Origin: Paralvinella palmiformis
Lineage: Eukaryota; Annelida; Polychaeta; Terebellida; Alvinellidae
Assembly: GCA_025642065.1 (NCBI GenBank)
Contig: JAODUP010001203.1
Span: 99,501 to 163,500 of the forward strand
Direction: 5' to 3'
Length of the DNA: 64,000 bases
The stretch's first letter is position 1; each line of letters opens with the position of its first letter. The notes beneath the pieces are model-generated. The model was not told the origin of the DNA. It ran no database searches and saw only the letters and a list, made by a program, of their open reading frames with translations. Made by a program: the position numbers and the translations under genes. Positions 1 to 11,866 of the stretch are shown in pieces.

Positions 1-60
1 CCGCATGTTATCGTTAATAAGTAGTTATTTATAGAAAGGGAAACCACATAATCAAAAGTA

Positions 61-480
61 CCTACGGGTCAATTGAGAATTATTAACTATAAATGATAAC
101 TACTTTAACACAACAGGTCACATTAAACAGTAATTTGATGTGGTTCAAAACAATAACTACACAAATCCTTCCTATTTCATCCGTATCGACAGACATCCGC
201 TGGCAAATCAATCATCGCAAGCTGCAGTCTAACCAGATAGATAATACTTTTTTAAATAGATGATACAAGTGTATTGGGTACACTGTCTTCTTATGGAAGA
301 GCGAAATGATTAAGATAAAAGAAAGTAGCCATACTGTACAATGGATTACTATTGGTCTAAAACGACATAACGCCTCAATCCCGAGAAGTAAAACCAACGA
401 TCATCTACTCAAACCTAACAGCTACTCCTTAAACGTTTATGTTCATCAAGTAGTGAACATTCATCCACGCTTAATTTGAT
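61..480 (+). repeat. Dispersed repeat family A, copy 1
   Basis: This diverged stretch aligns by eye with 2641-2910, 17013-17810, 44690-45180 and, reversed, 57100-57720. Shared landmarks in order are a segment near 'tttaacaccaatttacattcag', a 'caaatcct.cctat' block, and the block 'caatactgtacaatggatta' followed by 'ggactagaacga'. An internal part seen in copies 3 to 5 is missing here. The frame at 212-397 on the minus strand lies inside the repeat and has no counterpart in the other copies, so I do not call it a gene. The element class is unknown. Confidence 0.6.
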
Positions 481-990
481 GTAGCTTTGTATATGCAGTT
501 AGATGTGGTGGGATCTAAATAAAATCGCATACCCGCCTGATTCATTAGACTTATGGTCTAGAATAGGTAATGTCATACAGACCTCCGATACTGGGAATAG
601 TACGTCGAGATTATAAAAGCTATGTGCATTCAACAATTTTATTGTAACCATATTATTGTAACCTAATAACTTACAATATGGGAAAAAACGATGTTCGCAG
701 CCTAATACTTATGCAAATAATTACGAAACCACATATGGCCCTTGGAGTATAACACCATCAAAACAGCATTGCGTGAATTAATTAAAAGTCATGGTATGTA
801 CTACATAAAGGAATAACAACACATATCCTACATTATACATAGCGAAACTGATACAGTAATATATGTCATAATAAGGACAAAACGTTCTTACATTGATGTA
901 ATACCGGTATGTCACGGACTTGATATTCCGACATTCTCGTTTATCCGACATATTATCATGTGACAAACCTTGTTGCATTAACGGATTCCG
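481..990. other. AT-rich noncoding stretch
   Basis: I see no coding frame, RNA gene or repeat relationship that I can support here. The stretch leads into the compound microsatellite at 991. Confidence 0.5.

Positions 991-1070
<80 letters not shown>
991..1070. repeat. Compound (AT)n(GT)n(AT)n microsatellite
   Basis: About 13 AT units, about 10 GT units, then a second AT block. Open frames on both strands here are only Tyr-Ile, Cys-Val or Thr-His runs. Confidence 0.97.
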
Positions 1071-1251
1071 ATCTGTATGTGTGTTTGTGTATCAATTAAC
1101 AGCACATGCATCTGGATCAATGTTCAATTAATACATATATAACATATCTACGTTGACACGACCGTTTACATTACATGAAGAAAATAGTTAAATTGACTCG
1201 AATAATGTTATCTTTAATTGTATGCATATTTACTGCTGTTGGGTTACTTGA

Positions 1252-1628
1252 TGGTTTTGGTTTGGTTTTGTTGTTCGGGGAGAATCCCCAGGCTGTCGCT
1301 TAATCAGCACAGCCTCTATGTTGGGGTGGTTGAGAAACCTCCTCCCCCACCACTCACAGGGGAGCAGTACGGAAAGATGGAGCCGAAATACCCTGAGGGT
1401 GGTCACTGCCAGAGTGTTTTACGTCCTCAGGGGGTTTTTAACGTCCCCCTTTATTTTAAATAATTCAGTGGAGACGGCAGCGCCATTTAACGTGGTCAGC
1501 CACCCACGATGTAGTGAGCCGAGAAATTAATCCCTGGAAAAGTTTCGACCTCTTACGGGGTTCGAACCTGCGACCGTTGGCACCAAGTGCCGGGTGCTTA
1601 ACCGCTAGACCACCGGAGCTCACTAGGG
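1252..1628 (-). mobile_element. tRNA-derived SINE, about 377 bp
   Basis: Read on the minus strand, the high-coordinate end starts with a tRNA-like head. An A box TGGTCTAGCGGTTAAG lies at 1612-1597 and a B box GGTTCGAACCC at about 1568-1558, with spacing typical of an RNA polymerase III internal promoter. The body is much more GC-rich than its surroundings. It ends at low coordinates in an A/C-rich tail (CAAAACCAAAACC on the minus strand). The flanks GGGTTACTTGA (1241-1251) and GGGTCACTTGA (1629-1639) differ at one base and look like a target-site duplication. The acceptor and T stems do not pair well, so this is not a functional tRNA gene. Frames at 1218-1463, 1318-1530 and 1465-1680 are shadows of the SINE. 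Confidence 0.8.
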
Positions 1629-1736
1629 GGGTCACTTGAATCAGGTATACATTATTATATTTATTCATAGAGAAGGACAACGCAGGTTTGAAGGTAAAAC
1701 GATCCCCAACTTAATCGGAACTGGAATGTCCTCTGA

Positions 1737-1737
<1 letters not shown>

Positions 1738-1832
<95 letters not shown>

Positions 1833-1838
1833 ATATAT
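1738..1838. repeat. (AT)n microsatellite, about 100 bp
   Basis: Almost pure AT dinucleotide, ending in an imperfect 'attataatatat' block. It lies about 100 bp from the upstream edge of the SINE at 1252-1628. Confidence 0.98.
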
Positions 1839-1839
1839 C

Positions 1840-2580
1840 TAGGGCACGGATCTCTAATATGAACTCTTTATGCATACACAAAAAGAATCCAGAAACAGTT
1901 AATTATTAGGCTTATATCATTAACAAGTTCTTCGGGTTTTGTTCACTTCTATAGAGATAACTTGTAGACTTTTGTTAATTTGTAATCTTGATTGTGCTGT
2001 TCACATAAGCCAGTGTCGGATAAATCCCTCAGGATTATATTCTTGATTTGTTTCTAGCTTTCTTTAAAATGGACACAGCTTCAATACATTAGCCGCAAAA
2101 CCATCTACGAAGACATGCCAATGAGAGTTTTGTGAATCTCGTTAATAGGTGTTTCTGAAGAGACATTATATGCAACCTGATGAAGACTTGAATAGGTCGA
2201 AACCGGTCGTTGCTATTGGGTTGAGTCGTGTTATATCGCTGCTATTAGTATTAATCTGAATTTATTCTGATTTATGCTTATATTTTCACACATTATTCAT
2301 ACTGTGTATTAATATTTTATTTCTCCATTTTAGGTTTAATCTTTCTTGGCCGTAGTGTTCGACACAAAGCCTGGTTTTGTTTTAATCATAGTTTCTTCTT
2401 TTTTATATTTAGATTATCCTCTTTTGGATTATTTTAGAAAAATAAATGTTCTTTTCATTTTTCTCTAATTTTACCGGTAATTAATTATACTTACAATTAA
2501 TTTTTTTTAAATCAGTTTGGAGTTAATTGTTGTTTGAATGAAAGTATAACACCTGTGCCAGCGCCTAAACTATCTTTATA
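1840..2580. other. Noncoding stretch with a CTGATGA...GAAA motif
   Basis: No supported gene. At 2177-2202 the + strand reads CTGATGA, a short imperfect stem (GACT/GGTC), then GAAAC, which resembles a hammerhead ribozyme core. Bulk sequence downstream is T-rich. Confidence 0.35.
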
Positions 2581-2581
2581 A

Positions 2582-2582
2582 A

Positions 2583-2615
<33 letters not shown>

Positions 2616-2639
2616 ACACACACACACACACACACACAC
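2582..2639. repeat. (CA)n microsatellite
   Basis: CA repeat with two interruptions ('acaaac', 'caaca'). It directly precedes repeat family A copy 2. Confidence 0.97.
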
Positions 2640-2640
2640 T

Positions 2641-2910
2641 AGGTAATAGGCTATTGGTGATTTGCGACAAAATAACCCCTTTTGAAAAGGTGACAAAATT
2701 GTATTACGTACACCATATATTTTTGGAAGAGTGATATGGGTAAGTTAAGAAGTAAGTAACAATACTGCACCATTGATTACTATTGGACTAGAATGATAAA
2801 GCGCAACAATCTTAAGAAGAAGCAACAGCTTTTATTTACTCAAACCAAACAGATAATCGGAATACTGTTATTTTCATCATGTAATGAACTTTCATTCACG
2901 GCTAATGAGA
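2641..2910 (+). repeat. Dispersed repeat family A, copy 2 (partial)
   Basis: Contains the family A 3' block: 'ggaagagtgatatgg', 'caatactgcaccattgatta', 'tggactagaatga', then 'tttactcaaaccaaacag'. It matches copy 1 at about 290-480. The 5' half of the family is absent, replaced by the (CA)n tract. Confidence 0.6.
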
Positions 2911-3085
2911 AAATCGTTACTTTGGTGTAATAAGACGGATTATTGGGAAATATAATAATTTACATTCAGCAGTTAAAATATAGTGTATTCAGATATAAGT
3001 TATACACTAAGTGTATTCATACACAATGAAATTTAAAATATGAACAGAGTAATTAGCTTAATTAGTTAAAAGGTATAATACTTCG

Positions 3086-3187
3086 GTTTTATAAATATAT
3101 ATAAATAATAAACTAGTGTTTAAATATAAAATGGCTCAAACTACAAACTATTCGTTATTAATGTATCGACTCACACGATTGGGAGTG
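3086..3187 (+). repeat. Recent 102-bp duplication, copy 1
   Basis: Aligned without gaps to 7359-7460, I see one mismatch in 102 bases ('aactacaaac' against 'aactaaaaac'). Flanks diverge sharply on the left. On the right a weaker match continues ('gtgatcatgcaa' against 'gtgatcgtgcaa') after a 24-bp length difference, and both copies then run toward a GT-rich microsatellite. This identity is far higher than for most other repeats in the window. Confidence 0.85.
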
Positions 3188-3410
3188 ATCATGTGATCAT
3201 GCAAGATATCTTCATCCATTATTTAGATTGGATGTCAACGCCCCCCCTCCCCCCATATTATATGGTCATGATGGGAGAAGGATGCATATTTAACAATGAT
3301 TATATAGAATATCACACATATTACATGTCATTTTACAATAATATTAACATGGATGTGTTGTGTGAGTATGCGTCTGCATATGCGCATGTTGCCTACACAG
3401 CATATTCCTT

Positions 3411-3514
3411 TACTCGTATGTGTGTATGTGTGTATGTGTGTGTGTGTTTGTGTGTGTGTGATTGTGTGAGTGGGTTTTCATGTGTCTGTATGTATGCGTG
3501 CGTGTAGATCTCTC

Positions 3515-3566
<52 letters not shown>

Positions 3567-3610
3567 ATTCGCTCTCCTCCTCCTCCTCCTCCTCCTCCTC
3601 TCTCTCTATC
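3411..3610. repeat. Compound (GT)n / (CT)n / (CTTT)n / (CTC)n microsatellite
   Basis: A GT-rich block (3411-3505) runs into a pyrimidine tract made of CT, CTTT and CTC units (3509-3610). The + strand is almost pure pyrimidine in the second half. Frames here are low-complexity only. Confidence 0.95.
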
Positions 3611-5490
3611 TATCTTTCTCAATAAAGATAATTCACCACCAACACATCATAACGTTTACAAGAGTATTATGTATGTCAACACATCCTTTGGTGTACTATT
3701 ATATACTATCCTCTTATAATCCATTTGCTATCACGCTATTTATTTTAGTATCTTTGAAATAACTATTTCAGGTCGCACACATTAATTAAAAAGGCCATAT
3801 AGATCTCCCGGATTGTCATCAAACATCACTCGCTAATGTATACTTAGCAGTATATTTAACCATCATCATAATCTATACAATATGACGGAATATAGCCTCA
3901 ATGAAATGCATTAGTTGTGGATACTTAATGCGATTATGTTGGTTTCTAATTGTCTGTCAATTTCCCTAATAGCTTTACCAATACACATACGCAAACATAC
4001 GGCATTATTCCATATATTTAAGGTAAACCCCTGCTCTTACATGCACTTCATTTCTGAATATCGTAAATGTTATATATACTGACAAGGCAATATCCTAGCG
4101 TCAGTGTCTTATATCTCAGATGTGATGATGTGATCGAAGGTCGTCGTGGTGAGCATGAGGGATAAAATAACGTCGCTGATTACGGTAACAAAAAACTGTA
4201 CACGCACTTTTTGACTCCTCCATGGCTTCCTAGAAACACTGTCACTCTCAGATTTATGAGTAGATAACATCGGCAGTGACTATCTCCTAGGATGGATGCC
4301 CCGTTTAGTTGTGTGTATCAGTGGATGTATAAAACGTCAGCATGTAGATATTACATACTACATGATATTACAGTCATTTTCTGCTAACTTAGGTTACACT
4401 GGCTGATTTTGAGAAGAGTTGCTAGAGCAAGGAAACAATCATCGCAAATTACGTTAATTCACTTTTCACTTTTGCTGAAAACTAATTGAACCTTTATCAA
4501 GGGAAAGTTTTTATTTTCGGACACTGAACACCTTGCCATATCATAAATCCAAATGTAATTTCCTTTATCAAAAGAGAAATAAATAAATTAAAAAAACATT
4601 ACTTGCTCGGTGTTGAGGAAAGTGCTGTCAGTAATCAAGGTCGCATTACCACGTTAACGAGATATACCTGTGGCATGGCGTTTTCCCTCAAGAGAGTAAC
4701 TTATTCCAAACGAATTTGTCACCATATTACGTTTCTCGCTGCTGACTATTTATCCACATTGGTCTGATTAAGAAGTTAGATTGCCCTACCACTCTCATAT
4801 TATATATAGAATTGCTATACAACTTTAGGTACCTTGTTTGACATGACATGTGTATGGTAGTATAGATATCCGTGAAAAAATAGGTTAGTTTACATGGATT
4901 GTTATCCGAAGATTCTCAAATAATTTTTGTTTTGGCTTTTCACCATACACTATTTTTTGTTAGGGTCTGCTCAAAATAAACTGGACATGATACGATGAAA
5001 TGCATCGGTGTATGCCAAAACCTGATTTATAATTAGCATAGATAATACAAGTTAGTTGTCCTAAGTAATAATGTTCTACTTGAATACAAATAATATTCTA
5101 GCGAAACAAAATCAGGATTCTCGATATTGTCTGAGAGTTCATGCCAAGTCATTGTATGTCATGACACTTTTCGTTTTCATTGAGTTTGATAATCAATACG
5201 TGATAGAAAGTGGTCTATTTGATTAATTCATTTTATTATTCAAATGTAATTACTTCAGAAATATTCAGAATCAAACTGTTGATAGGGTGATATATTGTCA
5301 CATACAGCAAAACTATGATGCAAACTATGACGCAAAATATATCCCGTTATAAAGGAACATATGCGAAAGGTAGTAGATACGCTGTCTATTGCTACATATG
5401 TGCTACATCCAATACCAACATACATGCTTAAAAAATGCACCAGCTCTTTAAGTCCCGTATTTATAAAGATTAATAACATCTCATTACGTA
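3611..5490. other. Unannotated AT-rich stretch
   Basis: No gene, RNA or repeat copy that I can support. The 74-codon minus frame at 5255-5479 has no recognisable domain and no repeat partner. Confidence 0.5.
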
Positions 5491-5494
5491 ATGG

Positions 5495-6760
5495 GGTTTT
5501 CCGACCAGTCTGAATATTTCGAAGATTAAATCTCTCAAAAGGAAATCCAATATGGATCCGGAACAGCTGAACAACGATCGACCTGTATCGAACTTACCCA
5601 CAATGTCAAAGATCATTGAAAATCTTCTAGCCAGGCAAATAAAACACTATATGCTAGTATTTGGAAAAGATGCAGTCAGTAGATAAAAGTGGGCATAAAC
5701 ACTGAGACAATACGCTTGCGTTTGAAAAACGACATGTTGATGGCAATCGATGGAAGGAAAGTTGTGGTTCTGTTCCTATAAGATTGATCGGCGGCATTCG
5801 ACAACATTGACCATGAAATCATGTGTAGTAGACTGGAGAGAATATTAGGGCTCATCGGGAAACTATTGGCCTGGTTTCGCTCTTATCTTGCTGCTCGGTC
5901 TCAATTGTATCTGTCGAAGAGGCTTTATCTGAAGTTATCTGTTTGCTCTTCGGGGTGCCACTGGGATCAATCCTGGGACCGACACTGTTCATCATCTATA
6001 TTATGTCTTTGTCCGGAATAGCACACACACATAGAATACAGATACATCTGTATGTAGATGATAGTCAATTATATGTTTCGTATGATATTACTGACATGGA
6101 ACCGAGACAAGCAGTTACTGAAGCGTCTAGAAAATTCCATTAGTGACATATAGTCCTGGATGATCACAAATAAACTACAACTAAGCAGTATCAAAACTAA
6201 ATTACTTGTATTAGCGTATTAGCTATTTCAGCGAGCAGTCATCTGACTTTCAACTTCAAATTGTTAATAATTTGTTCTCACCTAGTGCCTCTTGGTGTAG
6301 TCCTCGACCAACATCTGAACATGGAGACATGTTATATACAAGGCGTTCTATTTTCATATGCGGAACATTAGGAGCTTAAACTCCATACTTACCAATGATG
6401 CACTTATATCTGTATTTTCAATACATTTATTACATAACAGTTAGATTGCTGTACTTCCTTTTTTCTCAGCTTGTCTGACATATTGGTCCAAAGGTTGCAA
6501 CGGATTCCAAACAGGGTGTCAGAAGTATGATAGTATTACTACGATATTAAATGGTCAAGAACCGCTAAATGGTTTGTAAAAACATGTTAAAACATTCCTA
6601 TTCAAACATGCTTTTAATTGTTTCCGTACTAAGTATATTTAGTCATTTTGTTAAACATCTCTTTCTTTTAATGTACAGTATCTCAGAATAGGATTACCTG
6701 GTTCTGGCGCATTGTAAATATATTATTATTATTAATATTATTATTAATATTATTATTACA
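5495..6760 (+). pseudogene. Dead L2/CR1-like LINE, reverse transcriptase and 3' end
   Basis: The remnant is a non-LTR retrotransposon reverse transcriptase read in shifting + frames. Around 5545 it gives NNDRPVSNLPTMSKIIE, the family's N-Y-R-P-V-S-N block. At 5700-5820 come LKNDMLMAID and a motif-A region with SAAFDNIDH broken by stops. At 5821-5990 come LAWFRSYLAARSQ and GVPLGSILGPTLF. At about 6045-6080 comes the catalytic-site block YVDDSQLY, where YADD is usual. The following WMITNKLQL and GVVLDQHLN blocks are degraded. The end at about 6705-6760 is GGCGCATTGTAAATATATT followed by (ATT)n, the same 3' terminus as two other LINE relics here. At least three stops or frameshifts are visible, and no endonuclease or ORF1 is present, so it is a 5'-truncated dead copy. 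Confidence 0.85.
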
Positions 6761-7358
6761 TCTATTTATTTATAAAACATAGTTATTTTACTTTAAAATC
6801 CACAGTGATTGCAAATATTACACTCGTCTCCATTCAGAAATCTATATTATTTTAAAAAATGCAAATTGAGTTCAGATTAGATTTTGATTCCCAGTATTAA
6901 TTATTTTTCTCATAATACACATTGGTGGTATACATATATGATTTACATTACGATATAAACAAGTACATAAACTAATATTACCCTGTAAAACGTACTTTTT
7001 AATCTTTTTCTGGGAAGTGTTGGCTACAGACAGTTATTTGATAGGCTTCAAAGTAAGTTAAATTAAATAATGAAAATGGAACGAGGTACATAATAATAAT
7101 AATATTTGATACACATAAATACCCATTAAATACATTATATGGTAAATCACTAAGATAAGTAAATGGACGCTATAAATATATAATATATCTTTATAATAGT
7201 ATACTGCTTTGTGTTATAATAGTTTAGAAAGTATTTCACTCAAAAATAAAGTTAAATTATAAATTGCCACACTGAATATATTCTGCTATTTCAGAATCAA
7301 GTCTTCTTTTAGTTAATTAACCTTAATTTAGGTATTTAAGTTTCTCATTATGATTTCC
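6761..7358. other. AT-rich noncoding stretch
   Basis: Nothing beyond short (AAT)n runs near 7090. Confidence 0.5.
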
Positions 7359-7460
7359 GTTTTATAAATATATATAAATAATAAACTAGTGTTTAAATAT
7401 AAAATGGCTCAAACTAAAAACTATTCGTTATTAATGTATCGACTCACACGATTGGGAGTG
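7359..7460 (+). repeat. Recent 102-bp duplication, copy 2
   Basis: Near-identical partner of 3086-3187, with one mismatch seen. It is followed by 24 extra bases, a short shared block, and then the AT/GT microsatellite at 7517. Confidence 0.85.
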
Positions 7461-7516
7461 GGAACTATTCATCACTATATCAAAGTGATCGTGCAAAGTA
7501 TATTATCTTTAAAAAA

Positions 7517-7594
<78 letters not shown>

Positions 7595-7765
7595 TGTGTA
7601 TGTGTATGTGTGTGGATGGGGTATATGTGTATGTGTATGTGTACGTGTGAGTGTATGTGTGTGCTGGTGTATGTGTGTACATGTGTGTGTATGTGTGTAT
7701 ATGTATGTATGTGCGTGTGTGTTTACGTATGTACGTGTGCGTATGTGTGTGTATATGTGTATGTG
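7517..7765. repeat. (AT)n followed by a 200-bp GT-rich array
   Basis: Pure AT (7517-7564), then GT (7565-7593), then a long degraded GT/GTATGT array to about 7765. All overlapping frames are simple-sequence translations. Confidence 0.97.
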
Positions 7766-9155
7766 ACCCGTTAACAACATGTTTACCTTCTATTATAATC
7801 AACAAGAAAAGTAGAACAGCAAGAATCTACAAATGAACATTATATTCACATTTAAAACCAACATTAGTGCCTTCCACGGAGATAAAGTATTTACTTATCT
7901 TGCATGATAATGTTTAACATACCATAATGTTTCCGAAATATACAGTGAAGGGAAATGTAGTTGGTTAATCTACTCGTCGAAGACCACGAAATTATAGTAA
8001 GTAACAGACTTTCATTGCTGTGGTATATGGCATTTTTATTAACTCCGACCTCAAAATCGGAATTGTGCTTATATATTCTATTTAATTTGATTAAGATGCA
8101 GTATATATTTATTTGTAATAGAGAATAGCATTAGAATGAATTACGTTTTTATCAGTTACACAACCAAATAAGACTAGGACATTCATTCGCTCTAAGATCC
8201 TTTATATGCTCCCTATCTAACAATCGAAACATGGTTGTAGACTGAAAATTAGTCAGTTCAAATGGCATTATCATAAATATCTCACAAATAATGAAGTAAC
8301 ATGTAATAATAGGTACGGGGTGGACACACATAAAAGAAAGCGATGTTAGAAATCATCTTGTATTATCTTAGCATCATTGCTTATATCATATTATCATTCC
8401 AGGTGAATGCTATCGTAACTTTATTTGGTCGATGTCGTCTAGGTTCATCAGCTAGAGGTCTAAAAAGATATATTTTTAGATTTTGGAACTCATACAATTT
8501 ATTTCATTATCACCTTCATGACAGTGTTTCTCCAAATTTACATCCTACAGAAAAGTCTCTAGAATTCTGGAATTCTAGTATTCAAATGCACTAGCAAAGC
8601 ATTTGAATAAGCATAAAGGTGATAGAGAAGATAGGTTCTGACTTGCTACAGCCTTGGTATCCTACATTACCACAGCTGGAAACATTTAGTTATATTTACT
8701 GTAAAAACCGTCAATTTCAAATTGCCTAGTAAGTAATTATAAATCTTGAGGATTACATAGAAAACATTATACTCTTGAATTACATCGCATTGTACTGAAA
8801 GAAAATGACACCCAATTTATATTCGATGAGAATTCATGGAAAGTGTCCTTTTATCATTTTTGGTTGAGAACAAGAACTTTCACCAGAACAGTTGGTTACC
8901 ATTATTCACAACAATAGTTTTAAACATAGTCATCATTGGGATATGCTAAATGTAACTAGTCGTTAAACATTATCGAATACAAAGAAATGCATTTTATCAG
9001 GAAGTATTTGTTTCACATAAATATGAAAGCGCTTCGCTTCTATTATAAATGAATCACCTCTTCAGGATAAGCTATGATAACTCCTTGTTACAAAACATCT
9101 TCAGAAATGTTAGCATTAACTAAAGAAAATAAGTTTTAGGAGTATTAGTATATGC
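7766..9155. other. Unannotated stretch
   Basis: An 83-codon + frame at 8343-8594 has a hydrophobic start but no recognisable domain, so I do not call it. The stretch may include the lost C-terminal end of the hAT-type relic that starts just downstream, but I could not find the conserved C-terminal dimerisation block. Confidence 0.4.
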
Positions 9156-9159
9156 TTTT

Positions 9160-10963
9160 GCTGCTTTGTTCTATCTTCTTTTGAGAGCAACCATAATTGG
9201 AGCAAAACATTGAACTTTGAATGAATATCTAGGTGCTTTGACTACCGCTACTGGAACAGAATCTTCATTAACATGTCCTTTTCTCTCTGGCGTCACCTTC
9301 AATTCCTTCAAATTGATCTTTAATACCGCCAACAAATACATAAAGGAAGATGAAAAATTGACACATGTGTCGGCGATATTTTTAGATCTAGTAAAGCTTC
9401 TTAGTTTTGTCGAGTTAGTCGTATATACTAGTCCATAATTCTAACACAATGAAAAACTCCAGTTCAATCATTTTATGTAGTATGGTTTTGGTTTCCGGGT
9501 GTGTATGTCCCTTTTATCCAGCCTTTGACTATATCAGGCTTCCTGGATGTAGTCAAAAGTTGATTTAGTGGCAGGGCAAAAACTGGCCTGTTATGAGCTT
9601 TGCATACCGTATGTGAAAGACCTTTAGGTACTGCGGTCGCAGGTGGTAAGTATTCTGTTAAAATTGCGCATCTCTTTATTGATTCCGAGAATAACTTATA
9701 TATTTCTTGTATGACAGAAAAAAGATGATAACTTAAAGACAGCAGTCTACTGCAGCTTGACCAAACGGATGTTTTATTGAATGTCCTACACAAATAACAT
9801 AACGGGAATATTTGTTGGTTTATAAGACGTAATGCTTCATCCCATTATCCTTGCCAGACATATTAGAAACATTGTCATGTGACTCACCTCGACATTTGGT
9901 AAACCGAATTCCACATTGATGAACTAAAAATGTCATAAACTAACTTTGTTTATCAGTGTGATTTTCTAGTTTGAAGAAAGTTACAAAACGTTCAACTGGT
10001 AATGCTGGTTTCAGTGAAACATAAATCAAAATAGCAGTTCATTGAGCCACATGTGAAATATCTGGCGTTGAGTCAACAAATAACCTGTTTGTTTGACTTC
10101 TTCCAATATATATATCTTGACTAGAGTACCTACCAATTCAATTAATTCATCAAATATATTTTTGACAAATATGAAGTATGTCATGAACTTCTTTTGCCTT
10201 AATGTTCAACCGGCTGTAGAGAAATTAATCAAATATGGCCATTAACTCCAACAAACCGAGATTAATTCCATTATTTGGTGATTTAATTACTTCACTATAA
10301 TCTTTGAAACGTTATCCACTTTCTGCTAGTGCTCTAATGACTTCCACAGAGCCTTGTCTCCAATATGATCTTTCAGCAAAAACAAATTCGCTTAGATTGA
10401 AGTCCAAATCATGATTTTATATTCTTGTTTTATAAGTCAAGAAGACATTTATGTGTTCCAGAGAAGTTTCATATAACTGAAGTAAAAAAAGCATGCTTCC
10501 AATGAGAAAGGCCAGTGGAAGATAAATCCCCAGTTGGCGATGAAACCAATTTACAGACAAAGCAGAACACACTTTCTACACTTGGAGAATATATTAACTA
10601 ATCTCTCTCGTAAATGTCTCCGTTTGCTTTAGTTCTTTCAAAAATGGCTTATGGCTATATCTTTATTGATTCATTTATATGCTCTGTGCTTTATTGAAAT
10701 CGTTATTGTAGTCTTAACATTCAAGTATAGTTTTTCCCTGCTTCGGATGTATACAACCACATTTCATTTCTTCTAGATATGGCTGCTTCTGTGACATCAA
10801 AGTAAGCCAAAGCAATATTTTCTAGATCAAATAATGGAGGTTCACATAAGTATGGACCCTTGGTGCCACTGGATTCATTAGCCAGACTAGAGTATTGGGA
10901 TTGTGGGGGTAACTGCTGTTTCTTACTTCTCTTTTAGAATTCACTTTCTTAAGATCTCTTCAT
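9160..10963 (-). pseudogene. hAT-type transposase relic (ZMYM / DUF4371-like)
   Basis: Read on the minus strand from an ATG at 10963, broken frames reproduce a hAT-family transposase of the kind related to zinc finger MYM-type proteins. In order: YSPSVESVFCFVCKLV near 10590-10545, matching the usual TTF-type zinc-finger start; GLSHWKHA near 10515; GSVEVIRALAESG and SPNNGINLGLLELMA near 10350-10220; VDSTPDISHVAQ near 10075-10040, the catalytic-domain block with its Asp; PVERFVTF near 9990; CRGESHDNVSNMSG near 9895-9855; a 106-codon open stretch at 9793-9473 including VIQEIYKLFSESIKR; and YSFKVQCFAPIMVALKRR near 9230-9175. Many in-frame stops and at least two frameshifts exist, so it is dead. 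I did not identify terminal inverted repeats or an 8-bp target duplication. Family assignment rests on recalled motif order, not on a search. Confidence 0.8.
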
Positions 10964-11720
10964 GGTAAAAACATGTGATAATAAATCTGAAGAAAATAAA
11001 ATGATATTAAGAAACAATTATATACAAAATATTAGAGCAGTTCCAAATTCATAAACATTAGAAAGTATTTAACATTTAAAATCTTTAATCACAAATTTAT
11101 TTTTGTTTATGCAGCTCGTAGAAGCCCATATGTAAAACTGACGCTGGATAGAAAGATAATTCACTGTGTGACATTTGTTAGTTATTATAAGATATACATT
11201 ATATACGTTGCTAGAAACTAAATGTAGTCATGTGTACCCCTTGACTTATCCTAGGCTTAATGACAATAACGGCAAATGTATATGTAAGATCTAACTGATT
11301 GCTAAGCGTCATAATATTGTTCCTATATAATTACGTCAAATAGAAAAATGTACTCTCTGAATTGAACAGCTTTTGTTAAAACAACATAATACATAATAGT
11401 GGCACGAACGTTCTTTATTTTGTCTTTCACAGCCAAAACCTATCCTTCTACATTTTGTAGCAAGCCACTTTTCCCATATTTGTATTTACTTTAATAATAG
11501 GAGGTTATTTTATTTCACAGCCCTAGAGATGTGTTATCATGTTATCATTTAATCAGTAACGAATTATTGACGTCAGCATCTATCTAAATATACACTGTTG
11601 ATGACACTTAAAGCTATAATTCAAGGTCAAATTATCTGTTGACAATAATTATTACATTAATGATACACCTATCACAACTTGTGATAGACATGGTAAGTAG
11701 ACACTATGGGCATTGCTACC
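10964..11720. other. AT-rich noncoding stretch
   Basis: Lies upstream of the dead hAT transposase and could contain its 5' terminal region. I found no convincing inverted repeat. No gene is visible. Confidence 0.4.
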
Positions 11721-11724
11721 AAGT

Positions 11725-11747
11725 ATATATATATATATGTGTGTGTG

Positions 11748-11796
<49 letters not shown>

Positions 11797-11866
11797 GTGT
11801 GTGTGTGTGTGTGTATGTGTTGTGTGTGTGTGTGTGTGTGTGTGTGTTGTGTATGTGTGTGTTTTT
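11725..11866. repeat. Compound (AT)n(GT)n(AT)n(GT)n microsatellite
   Basis: Four alternating AT and GT blocks that run directly into family B copy 1. The layout matches the tract in front of family B copy 2. Confidence 0.97.

Noticed and set aside
1465..1640. tRNA gene on the minus strand
   Set aside because: A and B boxes are present but the acceptor and T stems pair poorly and a long body with a repeat tail follows; a SINE explains it better.
3462..3719. Serine/leucine-rich protein frame
   Set aside because: It is the translation of a (CT)n/(CTC)n microsatellite.
9217..9438. 73-codon + frame with balanced composition
   Set aside because: Antisense to the hAT-type relic, whose conserved block YSFKVQCFAPI lies on the other strand here.
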